Assembly: GCF_003441595.1 (NCBI RefSeq)
Contig: NZ_CP031848.1
Location: forward strand, 2,666,001-2,730,000
From: Marinobacter sp. Arc7-DN-1
GTDB taxonomy: Bacteria; Pseudomonadota; Gammaproteobacteria; Pseudomonadales; Oleiphilaceae
Reading direction: 5' to 3'
DNA: 64,000 bases
Position numbers and translations under genes: made by a program. Below the pieces are notes generated by a model, which was given only the letters and a program-made list of their open reading frames with translations, was not told where the DNA came from and searched no databases. Below, one piece after another: positions 18,348-33,589 of this stretch. Position 1 is the first letter of the stretch. Each line of letters begins with the position of its first letter.

Positions 18348-20234
18348 GTGGATTTTCCGACCCGTTTCGATGTCATTGTCATTGGTGGTGGCCATGCCGG
18401 TACCGAAGCCGCGCTGGCGGCTGCACGCATGGGTTGCCAAACCCTGCTGCTGACCCACAACATTGAGACCCTGGGCCAGATGTCCTGCAACCCGGCCATC
18501 GGTGGTATCGGCAAGAGCCATCTGGTGAAGGAAATCGACGCGCTGGGCGGCGCCATGGCAGAAGCCACGGACCAGGCTGGCATTCAGTTCCGGGTGCTGA
18601 ACAGCCGCAAGGGACCGGCGGTCCGTGCCACCCGCGCCCAGGCGGACCGGGTACTGTACAAGGCGGCCATCCGCCATACCCTGGAGAGCCAGCCGAACCT
18701 GACCCTGTTCCAGCAGGCGGCGGACGACCTGATTGTGGAAAACGATCAGGTGACCGGTGTCGTCACTCAGACGGGCATCCGATTTAACGCGAAGACAGTG
18801 GTCTTGACCACCGGGACCTTCCTCGGCGGGGTTATCCACATCGGTATGCAACACCATGCCGGCGGCCGTGCCGGCGATGCCCCGGCTAACGCCCTGGCCA
18901 AACGCCTGCGGGAACTGCCGTTCAATGTCGGCCGCCTGAAAACCGGCACACCGCCGCGGATTGATGCCCGGTCTGTGGATTTCTCGGTGATGCAGGAGCA
19001 GTGGGGTGATGACCCGGCTCCGGTGATGTCGTTTATCGGCAGCCGCAGTCAGCATCCGGAACAGGTCTGCTGTTACGTCACCCGCACGACTGAAGAAACC
19101 CACGACATCATTCGCAGCGGTTTTGACCGTTCGCCGATGTTTGCCGGCAGCATTGAAGGTGTGGGCCCTCGCTACTGCCCCTCCATCGAGGACAAGGTGA
19201 ACCGCTTTGCCGACAAGGATTCGCATCAGATTTTTGTGGAACCGGAAGGGCTGACCACCAACGAGCTGTACCCGAATGGCATTTCCACCAGCCTGCCGTT
19301 TGATATCCAGCTGGCGGCGGTGCGTTCGATTCCGGGGTTCGAGAAGGCCCACATAACCCGGCCGGGTTATGCCATCGAATACGATTACCTGAACCCCCAG
19401 GACCTGCGACACACCCTGGAAACCAAGTTCATCCAGGGTCTGTATTTCGCCGGCCAGATCAACGGCACCACCGGCTATGAAGAAGCCGGTGCCCAGGGTC
19501 TGCTGGCGGGGATCAACGCCGCCCTGCGGTCCCAGGACAAAGACGAGTGGTACCCGCGCCGGGATGAAGCCTATCTGGGCGTGCTGGTGGATGACCTGAT
19601 CACCATGGGCACCTCCGAGCCCTACCGCATGTTCACCAGCCGTGCCGAGTACCGGCTGATCCTGCGGGAAGACAACGCCGATCTGCGCCTGACCGAAACC
19701 GGCCGCAAGCTGGGCCTGGTGAACGATGAACGCTGGCAGAAATTCAATGGCAAGCGTGAGGCCATTGCCACCGAGCGCAGCCGTCTCGAAGCCACCCGGA
19801 TTCATCCGAACACCGAAGCCGGTGCGCGGGCCAACGGCTTTCTCAAGCAGCCGATGACCCGGGATCAGTCCCTGGCGGAGCTGCTGCGTCGCCCGGAAAT
19901 CGTTTACAGCCACATTGCCGAGATTGGTGCTGAGCAGGCAGAAGACCCGGTGGTGGCGGATCAGGTGGAAATCGAGATCAAGTACGAAGGCTATATCTCC
20001 CGCCAGACCGATGAGATCGAGCGTTTACGCCGGAACGAAAACACCGCCCTGCCGGTGGATCTGGACTATGACGTGATTGGCGGCTTGTCCAACGAGATCA
20101 GGCAGAAACTCCAGACCGTTCGTCCGGAAACCGTGGCCCAGGCCTCCCGCATCCAGGGCGTGACCCCGGCGGCGGTGAGCCAGATCCTGGTGCATCTGAA
20201 AAAGCGCGACCTGCTGCGCAAGCAGTCCGCCTGA
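18348..20234 (+). CDS. mnmG: MnmG, tRNA uridine-5-carboxymethylaminomethyl(34) synthesis enzyme
   Basis: 628 residues, GTG start. FAD-binding N-terminus with [19 protein letters not shown], signature [23 protein letters not shown] and [10 protein letters not shown], then [21 protein letters not shown] and a C-terminal helical domain that binds MnmE. Partner of MnmE (3602-4972) in modifying U34 of tRNAs that read NNA/NNG codons. First gene of an mnmG-rsmG-parA-parB cluster; rsmG starts 3 bases after its stop. Confidence 0.96.
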   Translation: MDFPTRFDVIVIGGGHAGTEAALAAARMGCQTLLLTHNIETLGQMSCNPAIGGIGKSHLVKEIDALGGAMAEATDQAGIQFRVLNSRKGPAVRATRAQADRVLYKAAIRHTLESQPNLTLFQQAADDLIVENDQVTGVVTQTGIRFNAKTVVLTTGTFLGGVIHIGMQHHAGGRAGDAPANALAKRLRELPFNVGRLKTGTPPRIDARSVDFSVMQEQWGDDPAPVMSFIGSRSQHPEQVCCYVTRTTEETHDIIRSGFDRSPMFAGSIEGVGPRYCPSIEDKVNRFADKDSHQIFVEPEGLTTNELYPNGISTSLPFDIQLAAVRSIPGFEKAHITRPGYAIEYDYLNPQDLRHTLETKFIQGLYFAGQINGTTGYEEAGAQGLLAGINAALRSQDKDEWYPRRDEAYLGVLVDDLITMGTSEPYRMFTSRAEYRLILREDNADLRLTETGRKLGLVNDERWQKFNGKREAIATERSRLEATRIHPNTEAGARANGFLKQPMTRDQSLAELLRRPEIVYSHIAEIGAEQAEDPVVADQVEIEIKYEGYISRQTDEIERLRRNENTALPVDLDYDVIGGLSNEIRQKLQTVRPETVAQASRIQGVTPAAVSQILVHLKKRDLLRKQSA

Positions 20235-20237
20235 TCC

Positions 20238-20951
20238 GTGGCCATGACCAACACGCTCTGGCAGGGTCAGCTCCGGGACGGGCTGGCGGCAATGGATCTC
20301 TCCCTGAACGACGGCCAACAGCAACAGCTGCTGGCCTTTCTTGGCCTGCTCAACAAATGGAACCGGGCCTACAACCTCACTGCGGTTCGTGATGAGCGGG
20401 AAATGGTGTCCCGGCAGCTGCTGGACAGCCTGAGCATCCTGCCCTGGGTAAACACGGACCATTTGCTGGATGTGGGTGCTGGCGGCGGCCTGCCCGGAAT
20501 TCCCCTGGCCATCGCCCTGCCCGCAAAGCGGTTTACCCTGCTGGACAGCAACGGCAAGAAAACCCGGTTCCTTAATCAGTGTGTGCTGGAGCTGGGCCTG
20601 GATAACGTCGAGGTGATTCACGGCCGGGCGGAAGATTGTAGCCCTGACGAACCGTTTACCCGGATCAGCAGCCGCGCCTTCACCGCGCTGGAGAATCTGG
20701 TGAACTGGTGCGGCGATTTGCTGGCAAATGAGGGTGAGTTCCTTGCCATGAAAGGTCAGTTTCCGGATGATGAAGTGGCGGCCCTTCCGGCTGGCTGGCA
20801 GGTAAGATCCAGCCATTCCCTGGATGTCCCCGGCGCCGACGGCGAACGCCATCTGTTGGTGATCGCCCGGGCAGAGAATTGGCGAAAGTTCGGCAGTCGA
20901 GTTTCTGAACCGGTAACCCATAAACAAGGAGGCAAGACATGGCGCGCGTGA
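20238..20951 (+). CDS. rsmG: RsmG, 16S rRNA m7G527 methyltransferase
   Basis: 237 residues, GTG start (a second start, ATG, lies two codons in). SAM-binding site LLDVGAGGGLPGIPLAIALP, LLDSNGKKTRFL and the downstream SSRAFTALENLV are standard. Methylates N7 of G527 in 16S rRNA; loss gives low-level streptomycin resistance. The C-terminus runs about 25 residues beyond the usual end (HLLVIAR) and overlaps the parA start by 13 bases, including its ribosome site, which suggests coupled translation. Confidence 0.94.
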   Translation: MAMTNTLWQGQLRDGLAAMDLSLNDGQQQQLLAFLGLLNKWNRAYNLTAVRDEREMVSRQLLDSLSILPWVNTDHLLDVGAGGGLPGIPLAIALPAKRFTLLDSNGKKTRFLNQCVLELGLDNVEVIHGRAEDCSPDEPFTRISSRAFTALENLVNWCGDLLANEGEFLAMKGQFPDDEVAALPAGWQVRSSHSLDVPGADGERHLLVIARAENWRKFGSRVSEPVTHKQGGKTWRA

Positions 20952-21733
20952 TTGCAGTGACCAATCAGAAAGGCGGTGTGGGCAAAACCACCACCTGCGT
21001 CAACCTTGCCGCCTCCCTGGCCGCCACCAAACGCCGGGTGTTGCTGGTGGATATGGATCCCCAGGGCAATGCCACCATGGGCAGCGGTGTGGATAAGAAC
21101 GCCCTGGAACGGTCCGGTTACGACATGCTGACCAAACGGGCCAGCGCCGCCGAAGTCATCATTCCTGCAGAAGCTTCCGGCTTCGATATCCTGCCGGCCA
21201 ACGGCGATCTCACTGCTGCCGAAGTGGAACTGATGAACGAAATCGGCCGAGAGCACCGTCTGCGCCTTGCCCTCAATACCGTTCGCGACAACTACGATTA
21301 CATCCTGATCGATTGCCCGCCCTCGCTCAGTCTGCTGACGGTGAATGCCCTGTCCGCTGCGGATGCGGTACTGATTCCGATGCAGTGTGAGTACTACGCG
21401 CTGGAAGGCCTGGCCGCGCTGATGAACACCGTCGACCAGATCCAGGAGACCGTGAACCCGAATCTCGAGGTGGAGGGTATCCTTCGGACCATGTACGATC
21501 CGCGGAACAGCCTGACCCTGGATGTGTCCGGCCAGCTCAGCGAGTACTTCGGCGACAAGGTCTACCGTGCGGTGATTCCCCGCAATGTCCGCCTTGCCGA
21601 GGCGCCAAGCTACGGCATGCCGGCGCTGAAATACGACCGGGCCTCCAAGGGTGCCATCGCCTATCTGGCCCTGGCCGGCGAGATGGTACGCCGCCATGGC
21701 TCGAAAAAGACATCCGCGCCGGTTGCGGTGTAA
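20939..21733 (+). CDS. parA: ParA/Soj chromosome partitioning ATPase
   Basis: 264 residues. Deviant Walker A KGGVGKTTTCVNLAASLA at residues 10-27, VDMDPQGNAT, and DCPPSLSLLT: the small chromosomal ParA type without an N-terminal DNA-binding domain. It forms ATP-dependent patterns on the nucleoid that move ParB-parS complexes to the cell poles. A strong AAGGAGGC precedes the start inside the end of rsmG. parB follows after 48 bases. Confidence 0.96.
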   Translation: MARVIAVTNQKGGVGKTTTCVNLAASLAATKRRVLLVDMDPQGNATMGSGVDKNALERSGYDMLTKRASAAEVIIPAEASGFDILPANGDLTAAEVELMNEIGREHRLRLALNTVRDNYDYILIDCPPSLSLLTVNALSAADAVLIPMQCEYYALEGLAALMNTVDQIQETVNPNLEVEGILRTMYDPRNSLTLDVSGQLSEYFGDKVYRAVIPRNVRLAEAPSYGMPALKYDRASKGAIAYLALAGEMVRRHGSKKTSAPVAV

Positions 21734-21781
21734 CATACCGCCCTGTCACTCACTGAAGCACAACGATTTTCAACGGGAAGA

Positions 21782-22669
21782 ATGACTGACACCATGGCGG
21801 CTAAGAAACGAGGATTGGGTGAACGCGGACTGGGCGCCCTGCTGGCGGGCTCCAGGGTCAATCTGGACCAGGAGCTGAAAGACCACGACGGTGAGCTCCG
21901 CGAAGTCCCTGTCGACCTGATCCAGCGTGGCCGCTTCCAGCCCCGGCGCGATATGGATCCGGCCGCCCTGCAGGAACTGGCCGATTCCATTCGTCAGCAA
22001 GGGGTGATGCAGCCGGTGGTGGTTCGCCCCATCGCCGAAGGCCGCTATGAACTGATTGCCGGAGAGCGTCGCTGGCGAGCCACCCAGATGGCCGGTCTGG
22101 ACAGCATCCCCGCCATCGTCCGGTATGTTCCGGACGAAGCCGCCATCGCCATGGCGCTGATCGAGAACATCCAGCGCGAAAACCTCAATCCCATTGAAGA
22201 AGCCTTTGCCCTGCAGCGTTTGCAGGACGAGTTCGGCCTGACCCAGGCCCAGGTTGCCGAAGCCGTCGGCAAATCCCGGACCACCATTACCAACCTGCTG
22301 CGCCTGATCGGGCTCTCCGAAGATGTCCGTATCATGCTGGAGCATGGCGATCTGGAGATGGGCCACGGCCGGGCGATGCTGACCCTGGCGCCGGAATTGC
22401 AGATGCAGGTGGCGAAACAGGTGGTGGCGAAATCCCTGTCCGTTCGCCAGACCGAAGCCCTGGTGCGCCGGGTCCAGCAGGAAACGCCGGACAGTAAATC
22501 CCGGAAAAAAGGCGCGCTGGATCCCAACATTCGGGCGTTGCAGGATGATCTGGCCGAACGGCTTGGAGCCCGAGTGTCCATTGACCATGGCCAGCGTGGC
22601 AAAGGCAAGCTGGTGATCGAATACAGTTCCCTGGACGAACTCGACGGCATTCTGGGCCACATCAAATAA
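21782..22669 (+). CDS. parB: ParB/Spo0J chromosome partitioning protein
   Basis: 295 residues. N-terminal CTPase/ParB domain with VDLIQRGRFQPRRDMD, GVMQPVVVRP, and the nucleotide-binding GERRWRATQMAGL and ENIQRENLNPIEEA; central helix-turn-helix LTQAQVAEAVGKSRTTITNLLRL; C-terminal dimerisation domain. Binds parS sites and slides as a CTP-dependent clamp. I found no clear parS palindrome in this window, so the sites probably lie just outside it. A GGGTC-TTCC-GACCC hairpin at 22687-22700 may end transcription. Confidence 0.95.
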   Translation: MTDTMAAKKRGLGERGLGALLAGSRVNLDQELKDHDGELREVPVDLIQRGRFQPRRDMDPAALQELADSIRQQGVMQPVVVRPIAEGRYELIAGERRWRATQMAGLDSIPAIVRYVPDEAAIAMALIENIQRENLNPIEEAFALQRLQDEFGLTQAQVAEAVGKSRTTITNLLRLIGLSEDVRIMLEHGDLEMGHGRAMLTLAPELQMQVAKQVVAKSLSVRQTEALVRRVQQETPDSKSRKKGALDPNIRALQDDLAERLGARVSIDHGQRGKGKLVIEYSSLDELDGILGHIK

Positions 22670-22835
22670 AATCGTTGGGCTTTTGTGGGTCTTCCGACCC
22701 CCCTACGAAAGTTCGTATCTGGTTATGTACACAACATGTAGTGGTGAAAAACTGAACGGCCGTCTATTTGTGACGAAAATTGCCAAAACCCAGTTATTAC
22801 GCCACTTCTGACGGGCCAGCTGGCACCGGGTTTTG

Positions 22836-22864
22836 TTGATTCGTGCACATTGAACACATATAAT
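22836..22864 (+). promoter_or_regulatory. sigma-70 promoter of the atp operon
   Basis: TTGATT at 22836-22841 and a perfect TATAAT at 22859-22864 with a 17-base spacer, 77 bases before atpI. The 22670-22835 stretch before it holds the weak parB hairpin and nothing else I recognise. Confidence 0.7.
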
Positions 22865-22941
22865 CTGCGGCGCTCGTATCGGTGTATTTGCTTACTTTTT
22901 AAACTGCACCGGGCGAAAAGCACCGTACTTTCGGGACAAAC

Positions 22942-24232
<1,291 letters not shown>

Positions 24233-24254
24233 TCGGACACCATTAAGCCGTAGT

Positions 24255-24281
24255 TCTAAACCCTAAACCCTAAACCCTTAA
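24255..24281. repeat. telomere-like CCCTAAA tandem repeat
   Basis: Three consecutive copies of a 7-base unit, TAAACCC-TAAACCC-TAAACCC, run into a fourth imperfect TTAAAC, in the 82-base gap between atpB and atpE. The unit is the same as the plant telomere repeat, but here it is a short local slippage repeat upstream of the atpE ribosome site (GGGAGTT). Confidence 0.7.
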
Positions 24282-24299
24282 ACTGAAAAACCTAACTGA

Positions 24300-24572
<273 letters not shown>

Positions 24573-24640
24573 TCGAGTCGCCAGCCGGGGGCTACACTCC
24601 GGTCAGATGATTCTTAACAAAACAGGCGAGAGGTGAAGAC

Positions 24641-25111
24641 GTGAACATTAATTTGACGATGATTGGTCAAGCCATCGCGTTCTTTATCTTTGTCGTCTTC
24701 TGCATGAAATATGTGTGGCCGCCTATCATGGCCGCACTGCAGGAGCGTCAAAAGAAGATCGCTGACGGACTGGCTGCCTCAGACCGCGCTTCGCGCGATC
24801 TGGAACTGGCTCAGGAAAAGTCAGCTCAGGAACTGCGTGAAGCCAAGCAGCAAGCTGCTGGTCTGATTGAACAGGCCAACAAGCGTGCGGCCCAGATTGT
24901 GGAAGCCTCCAAGGATGACGCCCGCAAGGAAGGCCAGAAGTTGGTTGAGCAGGCCAAGGCCGAAATTGAGCAGGAGCGGAATCAGGCCCGTGACGCGCTG
25001 CGTGCAGAAGTTGCCGCTATTGCTGTCGCCGGTGCTGAGAAGATCCTGGAAACCTCTGTCGATGCCTCCAAGCACAACGAGATGTTGGACAAACTGGCGG
25101 CAGAACTTTAA
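24641..25111 (+). CDS. atpF: ATP synthase subunit b
   Basis: 156 residues, GTG start with AGAGGTGAAG ahead. One N-terminal membrane helix ([27 protein letters not shown]) and then a long charged coiled coil rich in A/Q/K/E. Dimer forms the peripheral stalk that links subunit a to delta/alpha. Length equals E. coli AtpF. Confidence 0.96.
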   Translation: MNINLTMIGQAIAFFIFVVFCMKYVWPPIMAALQERQKKIADGLAASDRASRDLELAQEKSAQELREAKQQAAGLIEQANKRAAQIVEASKDDARKEGQKLVEQAKAEIEQERNQARDALRAEVAAIAVAGAEKILETSVDASKHNEMLDKLAAEL

Positions 25112-25126
25112 ACGACGAGGTTCATC

Positions 25127-25663
25127 ATGGCAGAACTGAGAACGCTGGCCCGTCCATACGCAAAGGCAGCATTTTCTGCCGCTCAGGAGCATAAGCAGCT
25201 GGCTGAGTGGTCACAGGTGCTGACGGTTGCCGGACAGGTCACCGCGAACAAAGACATTCGACAGCTTCTCGCGAATCCGGGTCTCGAAGAGCAGAAGAAG
25301 GCGGAGTTGATTCTGGAGGTCGCCGAAGAAGGCGTCACCGAACAGGTCCGGAACTTTTTCGCTGTACTGGCTGAAAACCGCCGGCTGACTCTTCTTCCTG
25401 AGATTGCAGCGCTCTTCAACATGTACCGGGCTGATCTGGAGCGCACTGTTGATATCGAAGTTACCGCGGCTTTCGAGCTGACGGACGAACAGCAACAGAA
25501 GCTCGCCCAGGCACTCTCGAAGAAACTCGAGCGGCAAGTGTCACTCGCAGCGTCACTGGACAAGTCTCTGATTGGCGGCGTGATTATTCGCACCGGTGAT
25601 CTGGTCATTGACGCTTCTGTACGCGGAAAGCTGACCAAGCTGGCCGACGCTCTGGGCTCCTGA
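25127..25663 (+). CDS. atpH: ATP synthase subunit delta
   Basis: 178 residues. N-terminal helical domain ([22 protein letters not shown]) that docks on top of the alpha subunits and a C-terminal half ending [23 protein letters not shown], the delta/OSCP signature. Completes the peripheral stalk. 15 bases after atpF. Confidence 0.96.
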   Translation: MAELRTLARPYAKAAFSAAQEHKQLAEWSQVLTVAGQVTANKDIRQLLANPGLEEQKKAELILEVAEEGVTEQVRNFFAVLAENRRLTLLPEIAALFNMYRADLERTVDIEVTAAFELTDEQQQKLAQALSKKLERQVSLAASLDKSLIGGVIIRTGDLVIDASVRGKLTKLADALGS

Positions 25664-25691
25664 TTTCAGCACAAGGTTTGAGGATATTGGC

Positions 25692-27236
25692 ATGCAGCAA
25701 CTGAATCCATCCGAGATCAGTGACATCATCAAGAAGAGAATCGAGAAACTCGACATCTCTTCCGAAGCAAAGAACGAAGGTACGATCCTGTCGGTTTCCG
25801 ACGGTATCGTGCTGATCCACGGTCTTGCCGACGTTATGTACGGTGAGATGATTGAATTTGCCAACGGCACCTTCGGTATGGCTCTGAACCTGGAGCGTGA
25901 TTCCGTTGGTGCGGTTGTGCTGGGCGACTACGAAGATCTGGCCGAAGGCCAGAAAGTTCGTTGCACCGGCCGCATCCTGGAAGTACCGGTTGGTCCGGAA
26001 CTGATGGGCCGCGTTGTCGACTCTCTGGGTAACCCGATTGACGGCAAGGGCGACCTCGGTACCGACCTGACCTCTCCGGTTGAAAAGGTGGCACCGGGCG
26101 TTATCGCACGTCAGTCCGTTGACGAGCCGGTCCAGACCGGTCTGAAAGCAATCGACACCATGGTGCCGATCGGCCGCGGCCAGCGTGAGCTGATCATCGG
26201 TGACCGCCAGATCGGTAAGACCGCGGTGGCCATCGACGCGATCATCAACCAGAAAGACACCGGCATCAAGTGTATCTACGTTGCCGTTGGCCAGAAGCAG
26301 TCTTCCATCGCCGCGGTTGTGCGCAAGCTGGAAGAGCACGGTGCCATGGACCACACCATCGTGGTTGCCGCCGGCGCCGCGGATCCTGCAGCGATGCAGT
26401 TCCTGGCTCCGTACTCCGGTACGTCCATGGGTGAATACTTCCGTGACCGTGGCGAAGACGCCCTGATCATCTATGATGATCTGTCCAAGCAGGCCGTGGC
26501 TTATCGCCAGATTTCCCTGCTGCTGCGTCGTCCGCCAGGCCGTGAAGCCTACCCGGGTGACGTATTCTACCTGCACTCGCGTCTGCTGGAGCGTGCGTCC
26601 CGTGTTAACGCGGATTACGTTGAGCAACTGACCAACGGTGAAGTGAAAGGCAAAACCGGTTCCCTGACCGCTCTGCCGATCATCGAAACCCAGGCCGGTG
26701 ACGTTTCCGCGTTCGTACCGACCAACGTAATCTCCATTACCGACGGCCAGATCTTCCTGGAAACCAACCTGTTCAACTCCGGTATCCGTCCGGCGATGAA
26801 CGCCGGTATCTCCGTATCCCGGGTAGGTGGTTCCGCCCAGACCAAGATCATGAAGAAGCTTGGCGGTAACATCCGTCTGGCCCTGGCCCAGTATCGTGAA
26901 CTGGCCGCTTTCGCCCAGTTTGCTTCCGATCTTGACGAAGCAACACGGCAGCAGCTTGAGCACGGTCAGCGGGTAACGGAACTCATGAAACAGAACCAGT
27001 ACAGCCCGATGTCCGTGGCTGAAATGGGTACGGTTCTGTTTGCAGCCAACGAAGGCTTCCTGGACGACGTTGATGTCGACAAGGTAGTGAAGTTTGAAGC
27101 GCAGATGCTCGACTGGATGCGCTCCGAGCAGAAAGACCTCCTCGACAAGATCAACGAGAAAGGCGATTACAACGACGAAATCGCTGCCGGCCTCAAAGCT
27201 GCACTTGAGAAATTCAAGACCACTCAGAGCTGGTAA
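25692..27236 (+). CDS. atpA: ATP synthase subunit alpha
   Basis: 514 residues. Non-catalytic nucleotide-binding subunit of F1: P-loop [15 protein letters not shown] near residue 170, and [17 protein letters not shown] in the ATP synthase alpha/beta signature region. N-terminal [17 protein letters not shown] contacts delta. Codon use is strongly biased, as expected of a highly expressed gene. Confidence 0.97.
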   Translation: MQQLNPSEISDIIKKRIEKLDISSEAKNEGTILSVSDGIVLIHGLADVMYGEMIEFANGTFGMALNLERDSVGAVVLGDYEDLAEGQKVRCTGRILEVPVGPELMGRVVDSLGNPIDGKGDLGTDLTSPVEKVAPGVIARQSVDEPVQTGLKAIDTMVPIGRGQRELIIGDRQIGKTAVAIDAIINQKDTGIKCIYVAVGQKQSSIAAVVRKLEEHGAMDHTIVVAAGAADPAAMQFLAPYSGTSMGEYFRDRGEDALIIYDDLSKQAVAYRQISLLLRRPPGREAYPGDVFYLHSRLLERASRVNADYVEQLTNGEVKGKTGSLTALPIIETQAGDVSAFVPTNVISITDGQIFLETNLFNSGIRPAMNAGISVSRVGGSAQTKIMKKLGGNIRLALAQYRELAAFAQFASDLDEATRQQLEHGQRVTELMKQNQYSPMSVAEMGTVLFAANEGFLDDVDVDKVVKFEAQMLDWMRSEQKDLLDKINEKGDYNDEIAAGLKAALEKFKTTQSW

Positions 27237-27311
27237 GAAAACGGGCCTGCGGCGTGTGTCGCGGGCCGCTTTTCATAGCAACGAGTGTCTAACTTGAGAA
27301 GGCAGTGAGTT

Positions 27312-29625
<2,314 letters not shown>

Positions 29626-29672
29626 TCTGAGCCGAAGCACTTGTTTCCGGATCGATCAAAGAGGCAACTGAC

Positions 29673-30095
29673 ATGGGTATGACCGTGCATTGTGATGTGG
29701 TAAGTGCCGAAACAAAGATCTATTCCGGATTGGTTGAAATGCTGATCGCTGCGGGCTCTGAAGGTGACCTGGGTATTGCCCCGGGTCACACCCCGCTGCT
29801 GACCGAGCTGAAGCCGGGTCCCATTCGGATCATCAAGCAGGGCGGTGAAGAAGAGATTCTTTACGTGTCCGGCGGATATCTGGAGGTCCAGCCCAATCTG
29901 GTCACTTTGTTGGCGGATACTGCGGTTCGTGCAAAGGATGTGGACGAAGCAGCCGCACTTGAGGCTCAGAAAGAAGCCGAGAAAGCACTTGCCAACAAGA
30001 CCGGTGAATTCGAGTACTCCCGTGCCGCTGCAGAGCTGGCCGAGGCTGTTGCCCAGCTTCGCACCATCCAGCAGCTGCGTAACAAAATGCGCTAA
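29673..30095 (+). CDS. atpC: ATP synthase subunit epsilon
   Basis: 140 residues. N-terminal beta sandwich ([33 protein letters not shown], seen in part) with [13 protein letters not shown], and a C-terminal two-helix hairpin that can inhibit ATP hydrolysis. Last gene of the operon; a strong terminator follows. Confidence 0.95.
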   Translation: MGMTVHCDVVSAETKIYSGLVEMLIAAGSEGDLGIAPGHTPLLTELKPGPIRIIKQGGEEEILYVSGGYLEVQPNLVTLLADTAVRAKDVDEAAALEAQKEAEKALANKTGEFEYSRAAAELAEAVAQLRTIQQLRNKMR

Positions 30096-30128
30096 GCATT
30101 TCTGTTTCGGGTGTGCCGAACACCGAAG

Positions 30129-30199
30129 CCGCATCCTGAGCGGCTGGAAGACCAACGCCCGGCGTTGGGCCTCCGGTCCCGAGGGGTGCGGTTTTTTTA
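30129..30199 (+). terminator. terminator of the atp operon
   Basis: CCGCATCC pairs with GGGTGCGG, with a nested CCAACGCC/GGCGTTGG stem inside, followed by TTTTTTTATTTT. It ends atpC transcription before glmU. Confidence 0.8.
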
Positions 30200-30244
30200 T
30201 TTTCCGATTCAAGACATTCCATACACCGGGAGCCTGACCATTCC

Positions 30245-31609
30245 ATGAGCCCGTTACACGTTGTCATTCTGGCCGCTGGCCAGGGTTCCAGAATGAAATC
30301 CGCCCTGCCCAAGGTTCTCCACCCGGTGGCCGGTCGCCCCATGCTTCATCATGTGATTGCCACGGCCAAACAGCTGGGCGCCGAAAAGATTCACACTGTG
30401 ATCGGGCATGGTGCCGACAGGGTTAGGGAAACCACCACCGGGGCCTCGGTGAACTGGGTGACCCAGAGTGAGCAGCTGGGTACCGGCCACGCCGTTGCCC
30501 AGGCCCTGCCCGATCTTCCGGACGAGGCCAGGGTTCTGGTGCTTTATGGCGATGTCCCGCTTACCCGTCACGATACCCTGGACGCACTGGTTGGCACCCT
30601 GGATGACAACACCCTTGGGCTTCTGACGGTGACCATGGACAATCCCCATGGTTACGGCCGCATTGTCCGCGATGCCAATGGCGCGGTGCAGTCCATCGTG
30701 GAGCAGAAAGACGCTTCGCCGGAACAGCAACAGATCCGCGAGGTCAACACAGGCATTCTTGCGGTTTCGGCGAAGCATCTGAAAACCTGGCTGCCGGCGC
30801 TGTCCAACAGCAATGCCCAGGGCGAGTACTACCTGACCGATATTATTGCCATGGCGGTGGAGCAGGGCCTGAACGTTTCGGTTTCCCAGCCCAAGGACCC
30901 CTACGAGGTACAGGGCGTCAACAACCGCCTTCAGCTGGCTGAACTCGAGCGCTGGTTCCAGCGTAGGGAGGCAGACCGGTTGATGGCCGAAGGCGCCACT
31001 TTGGCTGATCCGGCGCGGGTTGATGTGCGCGGAGAGCTGACCATCGGCAACGATCTGTGGATTGATGTGAATGTGGTTTTTGAGGGCAGGGTCACATTGG
31101 GCAGCAACGTGTCGATCGGGCCCGGCTGTGTGATCAAGGATGCCACCATCGCTGAGGGCGCTGAAATCAGGGCCAACAGCGTGATTGAAGGTGCTACGAT
31201 CGGTGCCAACGCCCAGGTCGGGCCATTTGCCCGTATTCGTCCCGGCACTGAACTGGCCGCCAACACCAAGGTGGGAAATTTCGTTGAAACCAAAAAGGCC
31301 GTGGTCGGCGAGGGCAGCAAGATCAACCACTTGAGCTACGTGGGCGATGCCTCACTGGGCCGTAATGTGAATGTGGGTGCAGGAACCATCACCTGTAATT
31401 ATGATGGTGTGAACAAGTACCGGACCGTGATCGGTGACGGCGTTTTTGTGGGTTCCAATACCTCCCTGGTAGCGCCGGTGACGGTCGCGGCAGACGCCAC
31501 CATCGGAGCCGGGTCCACCATTACCCGGGATGTGGCGGACAGCGAACTGGCCGTGGCCCGTGGCCGCCAGCGGAATATCTCCGGCTGGGAAAAGCCGAAG
31601 AAACACTGA
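30245..31609 (+). CDS. glmU: GlmU, bifunctional GlcNAc-1-P uridyltransferase / GlcN-1-P acetyltransferase
   Basis: 454 residues. N-terminal pyrophosphorylase domain ([20 protein letters not shown] with the nucleotide-binding G-x-G-T/S-R-M) and a C-terminal left-handed beta helix of hexapeptide repeats from about residue 250, with [20 protein letters not shown] and [10 protein letters not shown]. Makes UDP-GlcNAc for peptidoglycan and LPS. Next to glmS, which supplies its GlcN-6-P precursor (via GlmM). Confidence 0.96.
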   Translation: MSPLHVVILAAGQGSRMKSALPKVLHPVAGRPMLHHVIATAKQLGAEKIHTVIGHGADRVRETTTGASVNWVTQSEQLGTGHAVAQALPDLPDEARVLVLYGDVPLTRHDTLDALVGTLDDNTLGLLTVTMDNPHGYGRIVRDANGAVQSIVEQKDASPEQQQIREVNTGILAVSAKHLKTWLPALSNSNAQGEYYLTDIIAMAVEQGLNVSVSQPKDPYEVQGVNNRLQLAELERWFQRREADRLMAEGATLADPARVDVRGELTIGNDLWIDVNVVFEGRVTLGSNVSIGPGCVIKDATIAEGAEIRANSVIEGATIGANAQVGPFARIRPGTELAANTKVGNFVETKKAVVGEGSKINHLSYVGDASLGRNVNVGAGTITCNYDGVNKYRTVIGDGVFVGSNTSLVAPVTVAADATIGAGSTITRDVADSELAVARGRQRNISGWEKPKKH

Positions 31610-31639
31610 CTCAAACGATCAACAGACAGGTAGAACAGT

Positions 31640-33472
31640 ATGTGTGGAATTGTAGGCGCGGTTTCGGAACGGGACGTTCAGGGCATCCTTCTTGAGGGTC
31701 TGCGCCGCCTGGAATACCGGGGATACGACTCCGCCGGTATGGCCGTGATCGGTGGTGACCACGGCGTCCAGCGCGCTCGGGAAGTGGGCAAGGTCGCCTC
31801 ACTGGCAGACGCCATGAAAGCCAACCCCCTCGCGGGCCATCTGGGCATTGCCCACACCCGCTGGGCCACCCATGGCGAGCCGTCCCAGCTCAATGCCCAC
31901 CCGCACATGTCGGGTGACCGCCTGGCCATCGTCCATAACGGCATTATCGAGAACTATCAGGAACTTCGCGAAGAGCTGCGTGCCGAGGGTTTTGAGTTCA
32001 CCTCGCAAACCGATACCGAAGTGATCGCGCACCTGATCGAAAAGAACTACCGTTCCCTGGGTAACCTCCAGGACTCGGTCCGGGCGGCCATCGCTCGCCT
32101 CCGCGGCGCCTATGCCCTGGCAGTGGTCCACGGGGATGAGCCTGATCATCTCGTGGTATGCCGCGAAGGCAGTCCCCTGGTGATCGGTGTCGGTATCGGC
32201 GAGAACTTTATTGCCTCCGATCAGCTGGCTCTGCTGCCGGTCACCGACCGGTTCATGTTCCTCGAAGAGGGGGACATTGCTGATATCCGCAAGGATGGTA
32301 GTGCCATCCTTGATCGGGACGGGCAGAGCGTGGAGCGGGAGATTACCCGATTCGAGCACGGCGCCGATTCCGCCGACAAGGGCGAATACCGCCACTTCAT
32401 GCTCAAGGAAATCTACGAGCAGCCCAGGGTCATCAAGGCCACCATGGAAGGCCGGGTAACCAACACCCGGGTACTGGAACAGGCCCTGGGTACCGATGCG
32501 GCGAATCTGCTCGAAAACGTTCGTCATGTCCAGATCATTGCCTGCGGCACCAGCTACCACGCCGGAATGGTGGCCCGCTACTGGATTGAGGAGTTGGCCG
32601 GCGTGCCCTGCTCTGTAGAGGTGGCTTCCGAGTTCCGCTACCGCAAGCATGTGATCCAGCAGGACACCCTGTTCCTGTGCATTTCCCAGTCCGGTGAGAC
32701 CGCCGACACCCTGGCCGCCCTGCGTCAGGCCAAGAAAGCCGGTTTCCGTGCCGCCCTGGCGATCTGCAACGTACCCGGCAGTTCCCTGGTGCGGGAATCG
32801 GACCTGGTGATCATGACCCAGGCCGGGCCGGAAATCGGCGTTGCCTCCACCAAGGCCTTCACCACCCAGCTGACGGCATTGCTGATCTTTACCCTGGCAC
32901 TGGCCCGCCACAACGGCCTGCCTGAAGACCAGGAGACAGAGATCGTGGAGGCGATCCACCTGCTGCCCGGCCAGGTGAGTGATGTGCTGGCCCTGGATGG
33001 CGAGATTGCCGAGATGTCCAAGGCGTTTATGGACAAACACCACAGCCTTTTCCTGGGTCGTGGTTCCCAGTTCCCGGTTGCCCTGGAAGGTGCCCTGAAG
33101 CTGAAGGAAATTTCCTACATCCACGCCGAGGCCTACCCGGCCGGTGAGCTCAAGCATGGCCCCCTGGCTCTGGTAGACAGTGAGATGCCGGTCGTCACCG
33201 TAGCGCCGAACAACGACCTGGTGGAAAAGCTCAAATCCAACCTGGAAGAAGTCCGCGCCCGGGGTGGTGAGTTATTCGTGTTTGCCGATAAAAAGGCGGA
33301 CGTGAAGCCGGAAGAGGGCATCCATGTGATGCAGCTTCCTTCAGTGCATCCGATTACTGCCCCGATCGTTTATACGGTTCCGCTGCAGCTGCTGTCCTAT
33401 CATGTGGCGGTGCTCAAGGGCACGGATGTGGACCAGCCTCGAAATCTGGCCAAAAGTGTGACGGTAGAATAA
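31640..33472 (+). CDS. glmS: GlmS, glutamine-fructose-6-phosphate aminotransferase
   Basis: 610 residues. Ntn-hydrolase glutaminase domain whose catalytic cysteine follows the initiator Met ([13 protein letters not shown]), then two SIS isomerase domains ([28 protein letters not shown]) and the C-terminal [13 protein letters not shown]. First step of amino-sugar synthesis; commits fructose-6-P to UDP-GlcNAc. 30 bases after glmU, so probably one operon. A CCCGAC/GTCGGG hairpin near 33504-33521 may end it. Confidence 0.96.
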   Translation: MCGIVGAVSERDVQGILLEGLRRLEYRGYDSAGMAVIGGDHGVQRAREVGKVASLADAMKANPLAGHLGIAHTRWATHGEPSQLNAHPHMSGDRLAIVHNGIIENYQELREELRAEGFEFTSQTDTEVIAHLIEKNYRSLGNLQDSVRAAIARLRGAYALAVVHGDEPDHLVVCREGSPLVIGVGIGENFIASDQLALLPVTDRFMFLEEGDIADIRKDGSAILDRDGQSVEREITRFEHGADSADKGEYRHFMLKEIYEQPRVIKATMEGRVTNTRVLEQALGTDAANLLENVRHVQIIACGTSYHAGMVARYWIEELAGVPCSVEVASEFRYRKHVIQQDTLFLCISQSGETADTLAALRQAKKAGFRAALAICNVPGSSLVRESDLVIMTQAGPEIGVASTKAFTTQLTALLIFTLALARHNGLPEDQETEIVEAIHLLPGQVSDVLALDGEIAEMSKAFMDKHHSLFLGRGSQFPVALEGALKLKEISYIHAEAYPAGELKHGPLALVDSEMPVVTVAPNNDLVEKLKSNLEEVRARGGELFVFADKKADVKPEEGIHVMQLPSVHPITAPIVYTVPLQLLSYHVAVLKGTDVDQPRNLAKSVTVE

Positions 33473-33589
33473 ACCGCCATTGGTCAGGCAAGAGGAGCCA
33501 ACTCCCGACGCGTCAGTCGGGCAGATCCGCGGCCTCCTCAGAGCATTCCTTGAGAAGCCTCCCTGTGGAAACATCGTCAAAACACTCGT

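Noticed and set aside
18000-22760. parS sites for ParB
   Set aside because: I looked for the TGTTTCACGTGAAACA type palindrome around parAB and oriC and found no convincing match.
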